Shown here piece after piece: positions 56,627 through 64,000 of a stretch of 64,000 bases of DNA. Position 1 is the stretch's first letter; each line of letters starts with the position of its first letter. The position numbers and the translations under genes were made by a program. The notes under the pieces were generated by a model, which made no database searches, was not told the DNA's origin, and saw only the letters and a list, made by a program, of their open reading frames with translations. The stretch is from Clostridium akagii DSM 12554 (GTDB taxonomy: Bacteria > Bacillota > Clostridia > Clostridiales > Clostridiaceae): the NCBI RefSeq assembly GCF_000686725.1, contig NZ_KK366009.1:142853-206852 (forward strand). The letters are read 5' to 3'.

Positions 56627-57259
56627 ATGAGTGAGGACAAGATTCTATTAAAAGGTAATAAAGATGGATTAAATGTAGTAATTGATATGAATAGGTTCAA
56701 AGATTTCAATGAAATGCTAGAGATATTGAGAGAAAAACTTTCTAGAGGTAAAAGGTTCTACAAAGGCTGTACATTGAAGATTAGCACACAACTTAAACTT
56801 GTAAGAGATAGAGAGCTTAAAAGTTTAAGTGATGTTTTATTTGAAGATTTTCTTGTAAAAGATTGTATATTTGAAGATACTGAGGAGAAACCAAGCAAAG
56901 TATTTTCAGGAATATATGAGGGGAAAACCAAATTTATAAAAAAAACTGTAAGAAGTGGACAGATTGTTAATTACCCGGGAAATGTAGTTATAATTGGTGA
57001 TGTTAATCCTGGATCTGAAGTTTTTGCAACGGGAAATATAATTGTTCTTGGTATTCTTAAAGGTGATGCCCATGCAGGAACCAATGGTAATGATAGGGCT
57101 ATAATTGCCGCATTTAGACTCGAACCTAATGTTTTGCAAATAGCGAGTACAATTACAAAAGCACCAGAAACCGATGAAAAACCTAATTATCCAGAGGTAG
57201 CTAAGATAAAAGATAATACTATAATTGTAGAACCATATTCACCTAATAAGTTTTATTGA
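56627..57259 (+). CDS. minC: septum site-determining protein MinC
   Basis: 210 residues. Inhibits FtsZ assembly away from mid-cell. The N-terminal domain (about 1-95) is less conserved; the C-terminal beta-helix is typical: [24 protein letters not shown] followed by [16 protein letters not shown]. It binds MinD through this half. Start is the ATG at 56627 after TTGGAGG. A 137-bp gap precedes minD, with no strong terminator. Confidence 0.95.
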   Translation: MSEDKILLKGNKDGLNVVIDMNRFKDFNEMLEILREKLSRGKRFYKGCTLKISTQLKLVRDRELKSLSDVLFEDFLVKDCIFEDTEEKPSKVFSGIYEGKTKFIKKTVRSGQIVNYPGNVVIIGDVNPGSEVFATGNIIVLGILKGDAHAGTNGNDRAIIAAFRLEPNVLQIASTITKAPETDEKPNYPEVAKIKDNTIIVEPYSPNKFY

Positions 57260-57396
57260 TTTTTGTACTAGCTTCTTAGTGGTATATTTAGTATAATGGT
57301 AGGTAGACGTTGATTTTACTTGATTGTTAAAGATATTTTATATATCTTCGTATATAGTACTGATTCGGACAAATTTTATTAATGGAGGTATATTTC

Positions 57397-58197
57397 ATGG
57401 GAGAAGCTATTGTAATAACATCTGGAAAAGGTGGAGTTGGAAAGACTACAACTACGGCAAACATTGGTACTGCACTTGCAGCTATGGGAAAAAAGGTTGT
57501 TGTGGTTGACGGAGATACAGGGCTTAGAAATTTAGATGTACTTATGGGTCTTGAAAACAGAATAGTTTTTACACTTTTGGATGTGATTGAAGAGAATTGT
57601 AGACTTAAGCAAGCTCTTATAAAGGATAAGAGGTATGAAACTTTATTTTTACTTCCAACAGCACAGACAAGGGATAAAAATGATATAAGCGCTGAACAAA
57701 TGCTGAAGGTTGTAAATGAATTAAAAAGTGTTTATGATTATGTACTTATAGATTGTCCAGCAGGAATTGAGCAAGGTTTTGAAAATGCTGTAATAGGTGC
57801 AGATAGAGCTATCGTTGTTGTAAATCCTGAAGTAACATCAATAAGAGATGCAGATAGAGTAATTGGGAAACTTGATGCAAAAGGCTTAGATGATCATAAA
57901 CTTGTAGTAAACAGAATTGATATTGAAATGATAAAAAAAGGTGATATGCTAGGAATAGATGATATAATTGATAATCTTGCAATCAAATTAATTGGTGTTG
58001 TACCAAATGATAAAGACGTTACAATATCAACTAATAGAGGCGAGCCAATAGTATTAAATCAAAATTCAAAAGCAGGCAGTGCCTTTAGGGATATTGCAAA
58101 GCGAATAACTGGCGAAGAGGTTCCCTTTGTATCACTAGATGATAAAGAATCTACAAGCATTGTTACTGCAATTAAAAATTTATTTAGAAAGAGATAG
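57397..58197 (+). CDS. minD: septum site-determining protein MinD
   Basis: 266 residues. Membrane-binding ATPase that recruits MinC. Deviant Walker A with signature Lys: ITSGKGGVGKTTTTANIG; Walker A' DGDTGLRNLDVLMGLE; Walker B VLIDCPAGIEQGF. The C-terminal amphipathic helix TSIVTAIKNLFRKR is present and inserts in the membrane. The ATG at 57397 follows TGGAGG at a proper distance. minE follows 11 bp later. Confidence 0.97.
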   Translation: MGEAIVITSGKGGVGKTTTTANIGTALAAMGKKVVVVDGDTGLRNLDVLMGLENRIVFTLLDVIEENCRLKQALIKDKRYETLFLLPTAQTRDKNDISAEQMLKVVNELKSVYDYVLIDCPAGIEQGFENAVIGADRAIVVVNPEVTSIRDADRVIGKLDAKGLDDHKLVVNRIDIEMIKKGDMLGIDDIIDNLAIKLIGVVPNDKDVTISTNRGEPIVLNQNSKAGSAFRDIAKRITGEEVPFVSLDDKESTSIVTAIKNLFRKR

Positions 58198-58208
58198 GGG
58201 GGAGTATG

Positions 58209-58481
58209 ATGGATTTATTTAGTCTTTTTTCAAGGAAGCCTGCATCCAAGGATGTGGCGAATGAAAGATTAAAATTAATTTTGATTCACGATAGGGCAGA
58301 CCTATCCCCAGAGCTTTTAGACCTCATAAAAGAAGAAATAATGAATGTAATAGCGAAATATGTGGAAATAGACAATTCTGATGTTGAGGTTAAGTTGACT
58401 AAAGTACAGGATGGGGAAGGTTCATCACCGGCTTTGGTAGCTAATATTCCTATTAAAAGAATGAAAAGTAGAACTCAATAA
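58209..58481 (+). CDS. minE: cell division topological specificity factor MinE
   Basis: 90 residues. N-terminal MDLFSLFSRK membrane-targeting and anti-MinCD segment, then RLKLILIHDRADLSPELLDLI, the MinD-binding beta strand and helix, and a topological domain ending NIPIKRMKSRTQ. MinE makes MinCD oscillate, which Bacillus lacks; many clostridia have it. Two adjacent ATGs (58206, 58209) follow GGGGGAG; the second has better spacing. Last gene of the min unit, with a strong terminator after it. Confidence 0.95.
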   Translation: MDLFSLFSRKPASKDVANERLKLILIHDRADLSPELLDLIKEEIMNVIAKYVEIDNSDVEVKLTKVQDGEGSSPALVANIPIKRMKSRTQ

Positions 58482-58482
58482 G

Positions 58483-58531
58483 AGTTTTCTCAAAATGGAA
58501 ATTAATTTCTATTTTGAGAAAACTTTTTTTT
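58483..58531 (+). terminator. terminator after minE
   Basis: AGTTTTCTCAAAAT pairs perfectly with its complement (inner GAAATTAATTTC), followed by TTTTTTTT. It separates min from the SpoIVF-like genes. Confidence 0.88.
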
Positions 58532-58552
58532 ATTATTTAGAAAATTTATAAA

Positions 58553-58580
58553 TAATATTCAAACCCTTTTATCATACAAT
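58553..58580 (+). promoter_or_regulatory. sigma-E-like promoter before the SpoIVF-like pair
   Basis: TAATATT (58553-58559), 13 bp, then CATACAAT (58573-58580). The -10 is a perfect match to the sigma-E consensus CATACAnT, and the -35 fits kmATATT with spacing at or one base under the usual 14. spoIVF is a sigma-E operon in Bacillus. Confidence 0.6.
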
Positions 58581-58644
58581 TTTGTAATAAAATCATTTGA
58601 TTTTAATATACATGATATTGTATGAATTATAGTGGGAGGAATAA

Positions 58645-59439
58645 ATGGGTAGTTATAATAGTCAATATGAGAATTATTACAATTCTATATCAAATAGAAC
58701 AAATGTTTCTAGAGGTTTAAAGTTAGGTCAACGTCAAAAAAAATATTTTAATAGAGCAAAAATAATTCAAACAATAAAAGTTCAACTTTTAGGAACTTTG
58801 GTGCTTTTTATAGTAGTATTCACGTGTAAAACATTTGTTAATCCACAAACTAAGATTATATACGCCTTTTGTAAAAACAGCATTGATAAAAATTATAATG
58901 TAAATTCAATTGTGAATTATTCTAATAGTATTAATGTTAGTAATATTGAAAAGTATATTAAAGCTGAAAATTTTAATGATATAGAGAATAAGGTTGAAAA
59001 TTTTATTGATAGTGAAAGGGCAAAATTCACGGGTGGAAAAACCATACAACAGCAGATAAATCAAGAATTCGCAGCACCTGTATCTAACAAAGTAGCCATA
59101 TTTAATGACAGCAAAGGTAGTGGTAAAAAAATACTACACAATGGCATTGAATTTTATATACCACTGAATACAAATATTAATACAGTCTATAATGGGGTTG
59201 TTGAGGAAGCGGGGGAGAATAAAGAGGATGGCAAATATATAATTATTGACCATGGAAGTGGCATTGAAACAAAATATGCTCATTTAAATATAATAGAGGT
59301 TAAAAAAGGAATCAAAGTTAATAAAAATCAAACAATTGCTAAATCCGGGAATACTGGTGAAGATAAATCCTATAATTTATATTTCGAATTAACATATATG
59401 GGAGAAAAACTAAATCCTTTGGACTATATAAAGATATAG
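58645..59439 (+). CDS. SpoIVFA-like protein with degenerate M23 domain
   Basis: 264 residues. One membrane helix (about 46-66) and an external C-terminal LytM/M23 domain. The zinc site is degenerate: the first motif reads LHNGIEFYIP (His kept, Asp replaced by Glu), the middle YAHLNIIEV is kept, but the final HxH strand reads LYFELTYM, with Tyr in place of the metal His. It is therefore unlikely to cut peptidoglycan. In Bacillus, SpoIVFA has the same plan and the same place between minD and spoIVFB, where it holds the protease complex in the forespore membrane. The next gene is the SpoIVFB-like protease. The position argument is strong; sequence identity to SpoIVFA cannot be checked here. Confidence 0.75.
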   Translation: MGSYNSQYENYYNSISNRTNVSRGLKLGQRQKKYFNRAKIIQTIKVQLLGTLVLFIVVFTCKTFVNPQTKIIYAFCKNSIDKNYNVNSIVNYSNSINVSNIEKYIKAENFNDIENKVENFIDSERAKFTGGKTIQQQINQEFAAPVSNKVAIFNDSKGSGKKILHNGIEFYIPLNTNINTVYNGVVEEAGENKEDGKYIIIDHGSGIETKYAHLNIIEVKKGIKVNKNQTIAKSGNTGEDKSYNLYFELTYMGEKLNPLDYIKI

Positions 59440-59478
59440 TTTTAATGATTTCCAAAGAAATAGGCATGGAGTGATGTT

Positions 59479-60330
59479 TTGATAAACCTTTGTAAGCAAG
59501 TAATACCATATGTTCTTTTGATTTTAGCTTATAGTTTTAATGGAAATTATCTTATGGCATTTATTATGGTAATTTTACATGAATATATTCACTATTTCAC
59601 TGCAAGACATTTCGGCTATAAGGATGGAAGTGTAAAAATACTTCCTTTTGGCGCTGTGCTAAGGCTTAATAATATTGACCAGGCGTCGGTAATAGAAGAA
59701 GTAACAATATTACTGTCAGGACCAATTTTTAATTTAGTACTGGCGGTTATTTTTTATATATTAAGTTTATACCTAAATTATGGAATTTTAAAATCTTTAG
59801 TTTTTACAAATGTCTGTTTAGGAATATTTAATTTAGTACCTACATTGCCATTAGATGGAGGTAGAATATTAAGAGCATTATTGTCAGCATTTAAGACTTA
59901 TCGGGTAGCTAATATAATTACTATAATTACAAGCATAACAATTGGTTGCATATTTATGCTGTATTATATATTTTGTTTTTTTAGGGGACAGATAAATTTT
60001 ACCTTTGGTATTATTGCTATTTATATAATTTATTATTCAATAAAAGAGAAAGAAAGGATTGCATATATAATTATGAGCGATATTATAAAAAAGAAATTTA
60101 GATTTATGAAAAAAGGATATATGAATAATAAAATATTATCAATATATTGTAAAGAAAGTTTATTAAAAGCTCTTAGTCTTGTTGAAAAAAATAGATATAT
60201 TATACTAATTGTTCTTGATGAGGATATGCAGATGTTAAAAATAATTTATGAAAGTGAAATTATAGAAGGAATTAAGAATTATGGGAATATATCATTAAAT
60301 GATTATGTTAAGGCATCTGAAAGAAAATAA
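59479..60330 (+). CDS. SpoIVFB-like M50 intramembrane metalloprotease
   Basis: 283 residues, about six membrane helices. HExxH in ILHEYIHYFTARHFG, the LPFGAVLRL segment, and the third ligand in FNLVPTLPLDGGRILRALL define a site-2 protease of SpoIVFB type. A cytoplasmic CBS-like tail (about 225-283, SLVEKNRYIILIVLDEDM) matches SpoIVFB, where it senses ATP. In sporulation SpoIVFB cleaves pro-sigma-K. TTG start behind ATGGAGTGATG. It lies 40 bp after the SpoIVFA-like gene. Its last codons form half of a long hairpin. Confidence 0.85.
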   Translation: MINLCKQVIPYVLLILAYSFNGNYLMAFIMVILHEYIHYFTARHFGYKDGSVKILPFGAVLRLNNIDQASVIEEVTILLSGPIFNLVLAVIFYILSLYLNYGILKSLVFTNVCLGIFNLVPTLPLDGGRILRALLSAFKTYRVANIITIITSITIGCIFMLYYIFCFFRGQINFTFGIIAIYIIYYSIKEKERIAYIIMSDIIKKKFRFMKKGYMNNKILSIYCKESLLKALSLVEKNRYIILIVLDEDMQMLKIIYESEIIEGIKNYGNISLNDYVKASERK

Positions 60331-60361
60331 AACACACAATTTATATTTTATTTTCTTTCAG
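60317..60361 (+). terminator. hairpin overlapping the end of the SpoIVFB-like gene
   Basis: CTGAAAGAAAATAAAA pairs perfectly (16 bp) with its complement across a 13-nt loop. The left arm includes the last codons and stop. The U-rich right arm may serve as the tail; no T run follows. Confidence 0.55.
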
Positions 60362-60422
60362 ATTAATAAAAGGTAAAATATATTATGCATTAGCAAACAT
60401 ATATATGTAAAAAAAATAATTA

Positions 60423-60451
60423 TTGACAGTGGCAAATAATGGTGATATTAT
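60423..60451 (+). promoter_or_regulatory. promoter of the GH105 operon
   Basis: TTGACA, 17-bp spacer, TATTAT. It starts transcription about 10 bp before the first operator palindrome. Confidence 0.7.
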
Positions 60452-60468
60452 TTGATTATATCATACAC

Positions 60469-60480
60469 GTTAACGTTAAC
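60469..60480. promoter_or_regulatory. operator palindrome 1 of the GH105 operon
   Basis: GTTAACGTTAAC, perfect 12-bp palindrome just after the expected transcription start. It matches the form of LacI/GalR-family operators. An identical site lies 89 bp downstream. Confidence 0.75.
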
Positions 60481-60557
60481 ATATACACAAAATAACATAT
60501 AAGGGGGAATATTTATGTAAAGCTATTGTTAGTTAGATTTCATTTTTACATAACAAT

Positions 60558-60569
60558 GTTAACGTTAAC
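60558..60569. promoter_or_regulatory. operator palindrome 2 of the GH105 operon
   Basis: A second exact GTTAACGTTAAC, 41 bp before the GH105 start. Two operators 89 bp apart would suit repression by looping. The region between holds a ribosome site followed by ATG-TAA (60515-60520) and a 9-bp TTATGTAAA/TTTACATAA stem. Confidence 0.75.
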
Positions 60570-60609
60570 AAATGAATAGGATAAACTTATTTTATTGGAG
60601 GTTAAAGAT

Positions 60610-61698
60610 GTGAATAATTATGGAAAATGGATGTCAGATTCAATAATTGAAAAAAACATTGAATTAACAGATCACTGGGGCTACGAATATGGATTAACTT
60701 TAGATGGAATATACCAGATATATAAACAAACAAAGGACAAAAAGTATTTGGAATTTATAATGAAAACTATGGATCATTTTATTAATGAGGATGGAAGTAT
60801 AAACGGTTACAGAAAAGATGAATACAATATAGATCATTTAAATAATGGAAAAATATTGTTGAGTCTGTACTCGGAAACTAAAAATTTAAAATATAAAAAA
60901 GCAGTAGATTCTTTAAGAACGCAGCTAGATGATCACCCACGAACAAAGGAAGGAGTATTTTGGCATAAAAATATATATCCTAATCAGATATGGCTTGATG
61001 GCTTGTATATGGGAGCCACTTTTTATGCTAAATATATAAAACAATTTGGGGAATCATCAGAATTTTATGATGTAACAAAGCAGTTTATAATAAGTGAAAA
61101 AAACCTAAAAGATGAAAAAACAGGACTTTTGTATCATGCATATGATGAAGCTAGACAGCAACTATGGGCTAATAAGGAAACTGGTTTATCTAAACACTTT
61201 TGGAGTAGGTCAATGGGATGGTACGTGATGGCCCTGGTAGATACTTTAGAAGTTATTAGTGAAGATAATAAAGATAGAAGCAGGCTAATTGAAATTTTAA
61301 ATAATTGCATTTCTTCTTTGCTGAAAATTCAGGATGTGGAAAGTCATGTTTGGTATCAAGTATTAGATGAAGGAGGTAGAAAGGGAAATTATCTAGAAGC
61401 GTCAGGATCGTCCATGATTGTATATGCATTACTAAAAGGCGTGAGGAAAGGGCTATTACCTAAAGAATTAAAAAGTATAGCTAAAGAAGCATATAAAGGG
61501 CTGATTAGTGAATTTACATTAGAAACCAGAGATGGATACTTAAATTTAAACAAGATATGTTATGTGGCAGGACTAGGTGGTAATGACAATAGGGATGGAA
61601 CATTTAGTTACTATATAAGTGAACCAATAGTTAGTAATGAACCTAAGGGACTAGGACCATTTGTTTTGGCAGCAGCGGAATATGAACTTATTGAATAG
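60610..61698 (+). CDS. GH105 unsaturated rhamnogalacturonyl/glucuronyl hydrolase
   Basis: 362 residues, an (alpha/alpha)6-barrel of glycoside hydrolase family 105. It removes the unsaturated uronic acid left by pectate or rhamnogalacturonan lyases. The catalytic Asp is in IYPNQIWLDGLYMGATF, and family segments HLNNGKILL, SKHFWSRSMGWYVMALVDTLE and YLEASGSSMIVYALLKG are intact. No signal peptide, so it acts on imported oligosaccharides. The start is the GTG at 60610, eight bases after GGAGG; the frame's TTG at 60595 overlaps that site. First gene of a sugar operon with a GPH transporter. Confidence 0.93.
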   Translation: MNNYGKWMSDSIIEKNIELTDHWGYEYGLTLDGIYQIYKQTKDKKYLEFIMKTMDHFINEDGSINGYRKDEYNIDHLNNGKILLSLYSETKNLKYKKAVDSLRTQLDDHPRTKEGVFWHKNIYPNQIWLDGLYMGATFYAKYIKQFGESSEFYDVTKQFIISEKNLKDEKTGLLYHAYDEARQQLWANKETGLSKHFWSRSMGWYVMALVDTLEVISEDNKDRSRLIEILNNCISSLLKIQDVESHVWYQVLDEGGRKGNYLEASGSSMIVYALLKGVRKGLLPKELKSIAKEAYKGLISEFTLETRDGYLNLNKICYVAGLGGNDNRDGTFSYYISEPIVSNEPKGLGPFVLAAAEYELIE

Positions 61699-61736
61699 TC
61701 AAGTTATTTAAAATTTGCACCATGTAAACGATATCG

Positions 61737-61748
61737 TTAGGGGGAAAA
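61737..61748. promoter_or_regulatory. palindrome before the transporter gene
   Basis: AACGATATCGTT is a perfect 12-bp palindrome abutting the GGGGG ribosome site of the transporter. It differs from the two upstream operators. Binding here could block translation or internal transcription; its role is unproven. Confidence 0.4.
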
Positions 61749-61750
61749 TC

Positions 61751-63289
61751 ATGAATGAAAAATTAAAAATAAGAAATATTCTTGGATACTCAAGCATTAA
61801 TTTCCTTGGAAGTGGAGCAGCTGGAATGATATCTGCTTGGCTTATGTATTTTTATGTAACTGTATGTGGAATTGGTGCAATACAAGCAGGGCTTATATTT
61901 ACAGTTGCAAGGCTTATTGATGCTGTTGGTAATCCTATTCTAGGATTTATAAGTGATAATTTTGGTAAAACAAAACTGGGTATAAAATTTGGAAGAAGAA
62001 AATTTTTTATGCTTATAGGTATAATTGGAATAGTTATTTTATTTCCATTATTATGGACAAATGGACACACATTTGTTTTCTACTTTATTATTAACTTCCT
62101 TTATGAAACATGCTATACATTAATATTTGTACCAGGAACTACACTTCCAGCTGAGATGACCCAAAATGCAGCTGAAAAAGCAAAACTTATTGGAGGTAAA
62201 TCATACTGTGGTAATATATCAAGCATTATAGCAGCATTTATCCCTGCACAATTTTTCATAATGTTTGGTAAAAACGCACCAAAGGCATTTTTATATACTG
62301 GAGTCACCTATGGAATAATAATGGCTTTAGCACTAATCTTTTTTTATTGCAATGTTTATGAGAGGGATCCAAAGACAATCGTTTATGAGGATTCGGCAGG
62401 TTCAATAATAGAAATATTTAAAAAACTTGGATTGGATATATCTTCAAGTATGAGGAATAGATCATTTAGACTTCACAGTGTTATGTGGTTTTTGGGAAGT
62501 ATTTTTAAACAAATAACTGGGGGAGTATTTACCTTCTTTGCAATAGATGTTTTATTGGTATCATCTGTTACAGTAGCAAATATAAATGGTGTTTCAGCAA
62601 TAGTTTCATGTATCGCTTTATTTGGATATATTATTCTAGCATATAGGTTCGGAGGTCCAAAGGCATTCATGGTGGGATCAGCAATAGTTTTTGTATCTCT
62701 TGCAGGTTACCTAGGTATGGTTATTATGGGAAGATCATCATTAATAGTAACTTTATTAGTAGTATTTGCAATAGTTAATATTGCAGGCAAAACTTCTATA
62801 GATTTTGTGCCAACTTATCAGATGGGATTTATTGCAGATATAGATGAAGCAATAACAGGTAAGAGAAGAGAAGGAGTATATAACGGTGTAAACAGTTTTT
62901 TTGGAAAGATAGCACAAGCAGTAGAATCAGCAGTGCTTGGATTCGCATTGGCAGCCTGTGGTTTTAAAAGTGGAAAAAATATAAAGGTTAGTATGCAACC
63001 ACATAGTGCTATAGTGGGAATCTGCATAATTGCCATCGCAGTTCCATTTGTATTACTTCTTATAACTTGGGTTGCGGCAGCAAGATTCAAACTTACAAAA
63101 GAAAGCCACAAATTATTGGTAGATGAAGTAAATAGGGTTCAGGCTGGAGGTTCTAAAGATGACGTAACTCCAGAAGCAAAGGGAGCAATTGAAGAATTAA
63201 CAGGGTGGAGATATGAACAGTGTTTTGGAAATAATAATGTAGGATATAAAAAACAAAAATTTGTACCAGGTGAAACAAGAGGAGTCTAG
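61751..63289 (+). CDS. GPH-family glycoside/uronide:cation symporter
   Basis: 512 residues, about twelve membrane helices. The N-terminal NILGYSSINFLGSGAAGMIS and the loop RLIDAVGNPILGFISDNFGKTKLGIKFGRRKFFML are the family 2.A.2 (GPH) signature, including the D-P-x-x-G-like loop between helices 2 and 3. The C-terminal 60 residues are cytoplasmic. With the GH105 gene just upstream, it probably imports unsaturated rhamnogalacturonan or similar disaccharides (inference). ATG at 61751 follows TAGGGGGAA; a longer frame from 61715 lacks a site. Confidence 0.92.
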   Translation: MNEKLKIRNILGYSSINFLGSGAAGMISAWLMYFYVTVCGIGAIQAGLIFTVARLIDAVGNPILGFISDNFGKTKLGIKFGRRKFFMLIGIIGIVILFPLLWTNGHTFVFYFIINFLYETCYTLIFVPGTTLPAEMTQNAAEKAKLIGGKSYCGNISSIIAAFIPAQFFIMFGKNAPKAFLYTGVTYGIIMALALIFFYCNVYERDPKTIVYEDSAGSIIEIFKKLGLDISSSMRNRSFRLHSVMWFLGSIFKQITGGVFTFFAIDVLLVSSVTVANINGVSAIVSCIALFGYIILAYRFGGPKAFMVGSAIVFVSLAGYLGMVIMGRSSLIVTLLVVFAIVNIAGKTSIDFVPTYQMGFIADIDEAITGKRREGVYNGVNSFFGKIAQAVESAVLGFALAACGFKSGKNIKVSMQPHSAIVGICIIAIAVPFVLLLITWVAAARFKLTKESHKLLVDEVNRVQAGGSKDDVTPEAKGAIEELTGWRYEQCFGNNNVGYKKQKFVPGETRGV

Positions 63290-63293
63290 ATAG

Positions 63294-63935
63294 ATGGATG
63301 AAATAAAGAAGTGGCAGTATATTTGTAAGGCAGAAAAAATAGTAAAAGTTTTAAACCAAAAACATTTTAAAGCATTATATGTGGAGACACCTGAAGAGGC
63401 AAAAATAAAATTATTAGACATGATTGAAGAAGGTGCAAGCGTTGCAATGGGTGGATCTACCACACTCAATGAAATGGGAATAGTAGATATACTTAGGAAT
63501 GGAAACTATAAATTTTTTGATAGATATCAAAAACTTCCTTTTTATCCAGACATAGTGGAGATACACAGAAAATCACTCACAGCAGATTATTTGATAACAG
63601 GCACAAATGCTATTACTAAGAATGGTGAATTAGTCAATACGGATTGTACTGGAAATAGGGTTGCTGCAATGATTTTTGGACCTAAAAATGTAATAATTGT
63701 AGCTGGCATTAATAAAATTGTGGATAGCATTGATGATGCATTTAAAAGGATAAAGGATATAGCTCCAATGAATTCAAAAAGAATAAAACATGAGACGCCT
63801 TGCACAGAAACTGGATATTGTATGGATTGTGATTGTAAAAAAAGAATTTGTAATTTTACTACCATTATTCATAACGGAATTAAATTTGAAGGTAGAATTA
63901 AAATAATAATTGTAGCAGATAAATTAGGATATTGA
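63294..63935 (+). CDS. LUD-domain protein (LutC/YkgG-like)
   Basis: 213 residues of the LUD family: N-terminal helices, SVAMGGSTTLNEMGIVDIL (the conserved Gly-Ser substrate loop), DYLITGTNAITKNGELVNTDCTGNRVAAMIFGPKNVIIVAG and a Cys-rich stretch near the C-terminus (CTETGYCMDCDCKKRIC) that could hold a metal cluster. LutC homologues take part in lactate oxidation with LutA/B, but stand-alone clostridial members are common in sugar operons and their role is unknown. It starts 5 bp after the transporter stop, so it is cotranscribed. GAGGAG precedes it. Confidence 0.9.
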   Translation: MDEIKKWQYICKAEKIVKVLNQKHFKALYVETPEEAKIKLLDMIEEGASVAMGGSTTLNEMGIVDILRNGNYKFFDRYQKLPFYPDIVEIHRKSLTADYLITGTNAITKNGELVNTDCTGNRVAAMIFGPKNVIIVAGINKIVDSIDDAFKRIKDIAPMNSKRIKHETPCTETGYCMDCDCKKRICNFTTIIHNGIKFEGRIKIIIVADKLGY

Positions 63936-63950
63936 TTGGGGGGAACTATT

Positions 63951-64000
63951 GTGAAAAATGGAATATATTGGAATGAAGATTTATATAAATCTATAGAAAA
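63951..64000 (+). CDS. start of an unidentified gene, cut by the window end
   Basis: A GTG at 63951 behind TTGGGGGGAAC opens a frame reading MKNGIYWNEDLYKSIEK up to the edge. The strong ribosome site and the 15-bp distance from the LUD gene indicate a fourth operon member. Too short to identify. Confidence 0.7.
   Translation, partial: MKNGIYWNEDLYKSIE

Overview
The window is AT-rich, densely coded DNA from a spore-forming, anaerobic-type Clostridium (Clostridiaceae). The pointers are: a maf-radC-mreBCD-PBP-minCDE-spoIVFA/B-like block in the order known from endospore formers, a Trp T-box, a single-chain purL of clostridial type, class I purE without purK, and candidate sigma-H and sigma-E promoters. 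Most genes are ordinary chromosomal housekeeping genes. A few short stretches are decayed or accessory.

Layout. 1-2.1 kb: initiator tRNA-Met (minus), an RpiB-like isomerase, an unknown helical protein and a two-domain DUF4397 protein. 2.2-15.1 kb: purine biosynthesis. purL stands alone behind a promoter with a PurR-like operator. A secreted S53 (sedolisin) protease on the minus strand follows, then purE-C-F-M-N-H-D behind a guanine-class riboswitch. 15-26.4 kb: a chemoreceptor, a DUF1836 protein, a hemolysin-III membrane protein, a fluoride riboswitch with two crcB genes and a YgjP-type metallopeptidase, a DUF6483-like protein, polA-coaE-lytic transglycosylase, and an orphan PAS histidine kinase.

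26.6-29.1 kb is the accessory spot. An intact tRNA-Leu(GAG) and a 40-nt copy of its 3' end lie 2250 bp apart. They bracket two decayed ORFs, which resemble the tail of a secreted toxin and an immunity-like partner, and an intact XRE-TPR regulator of RRNPP type followed 15 nt later by a 48-residue exported peptide. This regulator-peptide pair is the best candidate in the window for a little-described signalling system. 29.1-34.1 kb: a membrane protein, a chemoreceptor, an NAD(P)-binding protein and the wreck of a two-component system (response regulator internally deleted, kinase frameshifted with its phospho-acceptor His codon changed to Arg).

34.3-44.4 kb: flavodoxin, pabA-pabB-pabC, truA, pirin, a D-lactate dehydrogenase-like enzyme, glf plus a glycosyltransferase, an ArsC-like protein without its cysteine, and trpP under a tryptophan T-box. 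44.6-60.3 kb: GNAT, SPOR protein, DUF4321, maf, radC, mreBCD and two tandem class B PBPs (the second with an internal 70-residue duplication), GNAT, minCDE, and a SpoIVFA/SpoIVFB-like pair. Near-identical sigma-H-type promoters precede the second PBP and minC, and a sigma-E-like promoter precedes the SpoIVF pair, suggesting that this wall/division block is switched on at sporulation. 60.4-64 kb: a sugar-regulated operon (two identical 12-bp palindromes, a GH105 hydrolase, a GPH transporter, a LUD protein and one gene cut by the window end), probably for pectin/rhamnogalacturonan oligosaccharides.

All calls come from reading the sequence and from family knowledge. No database search was run.
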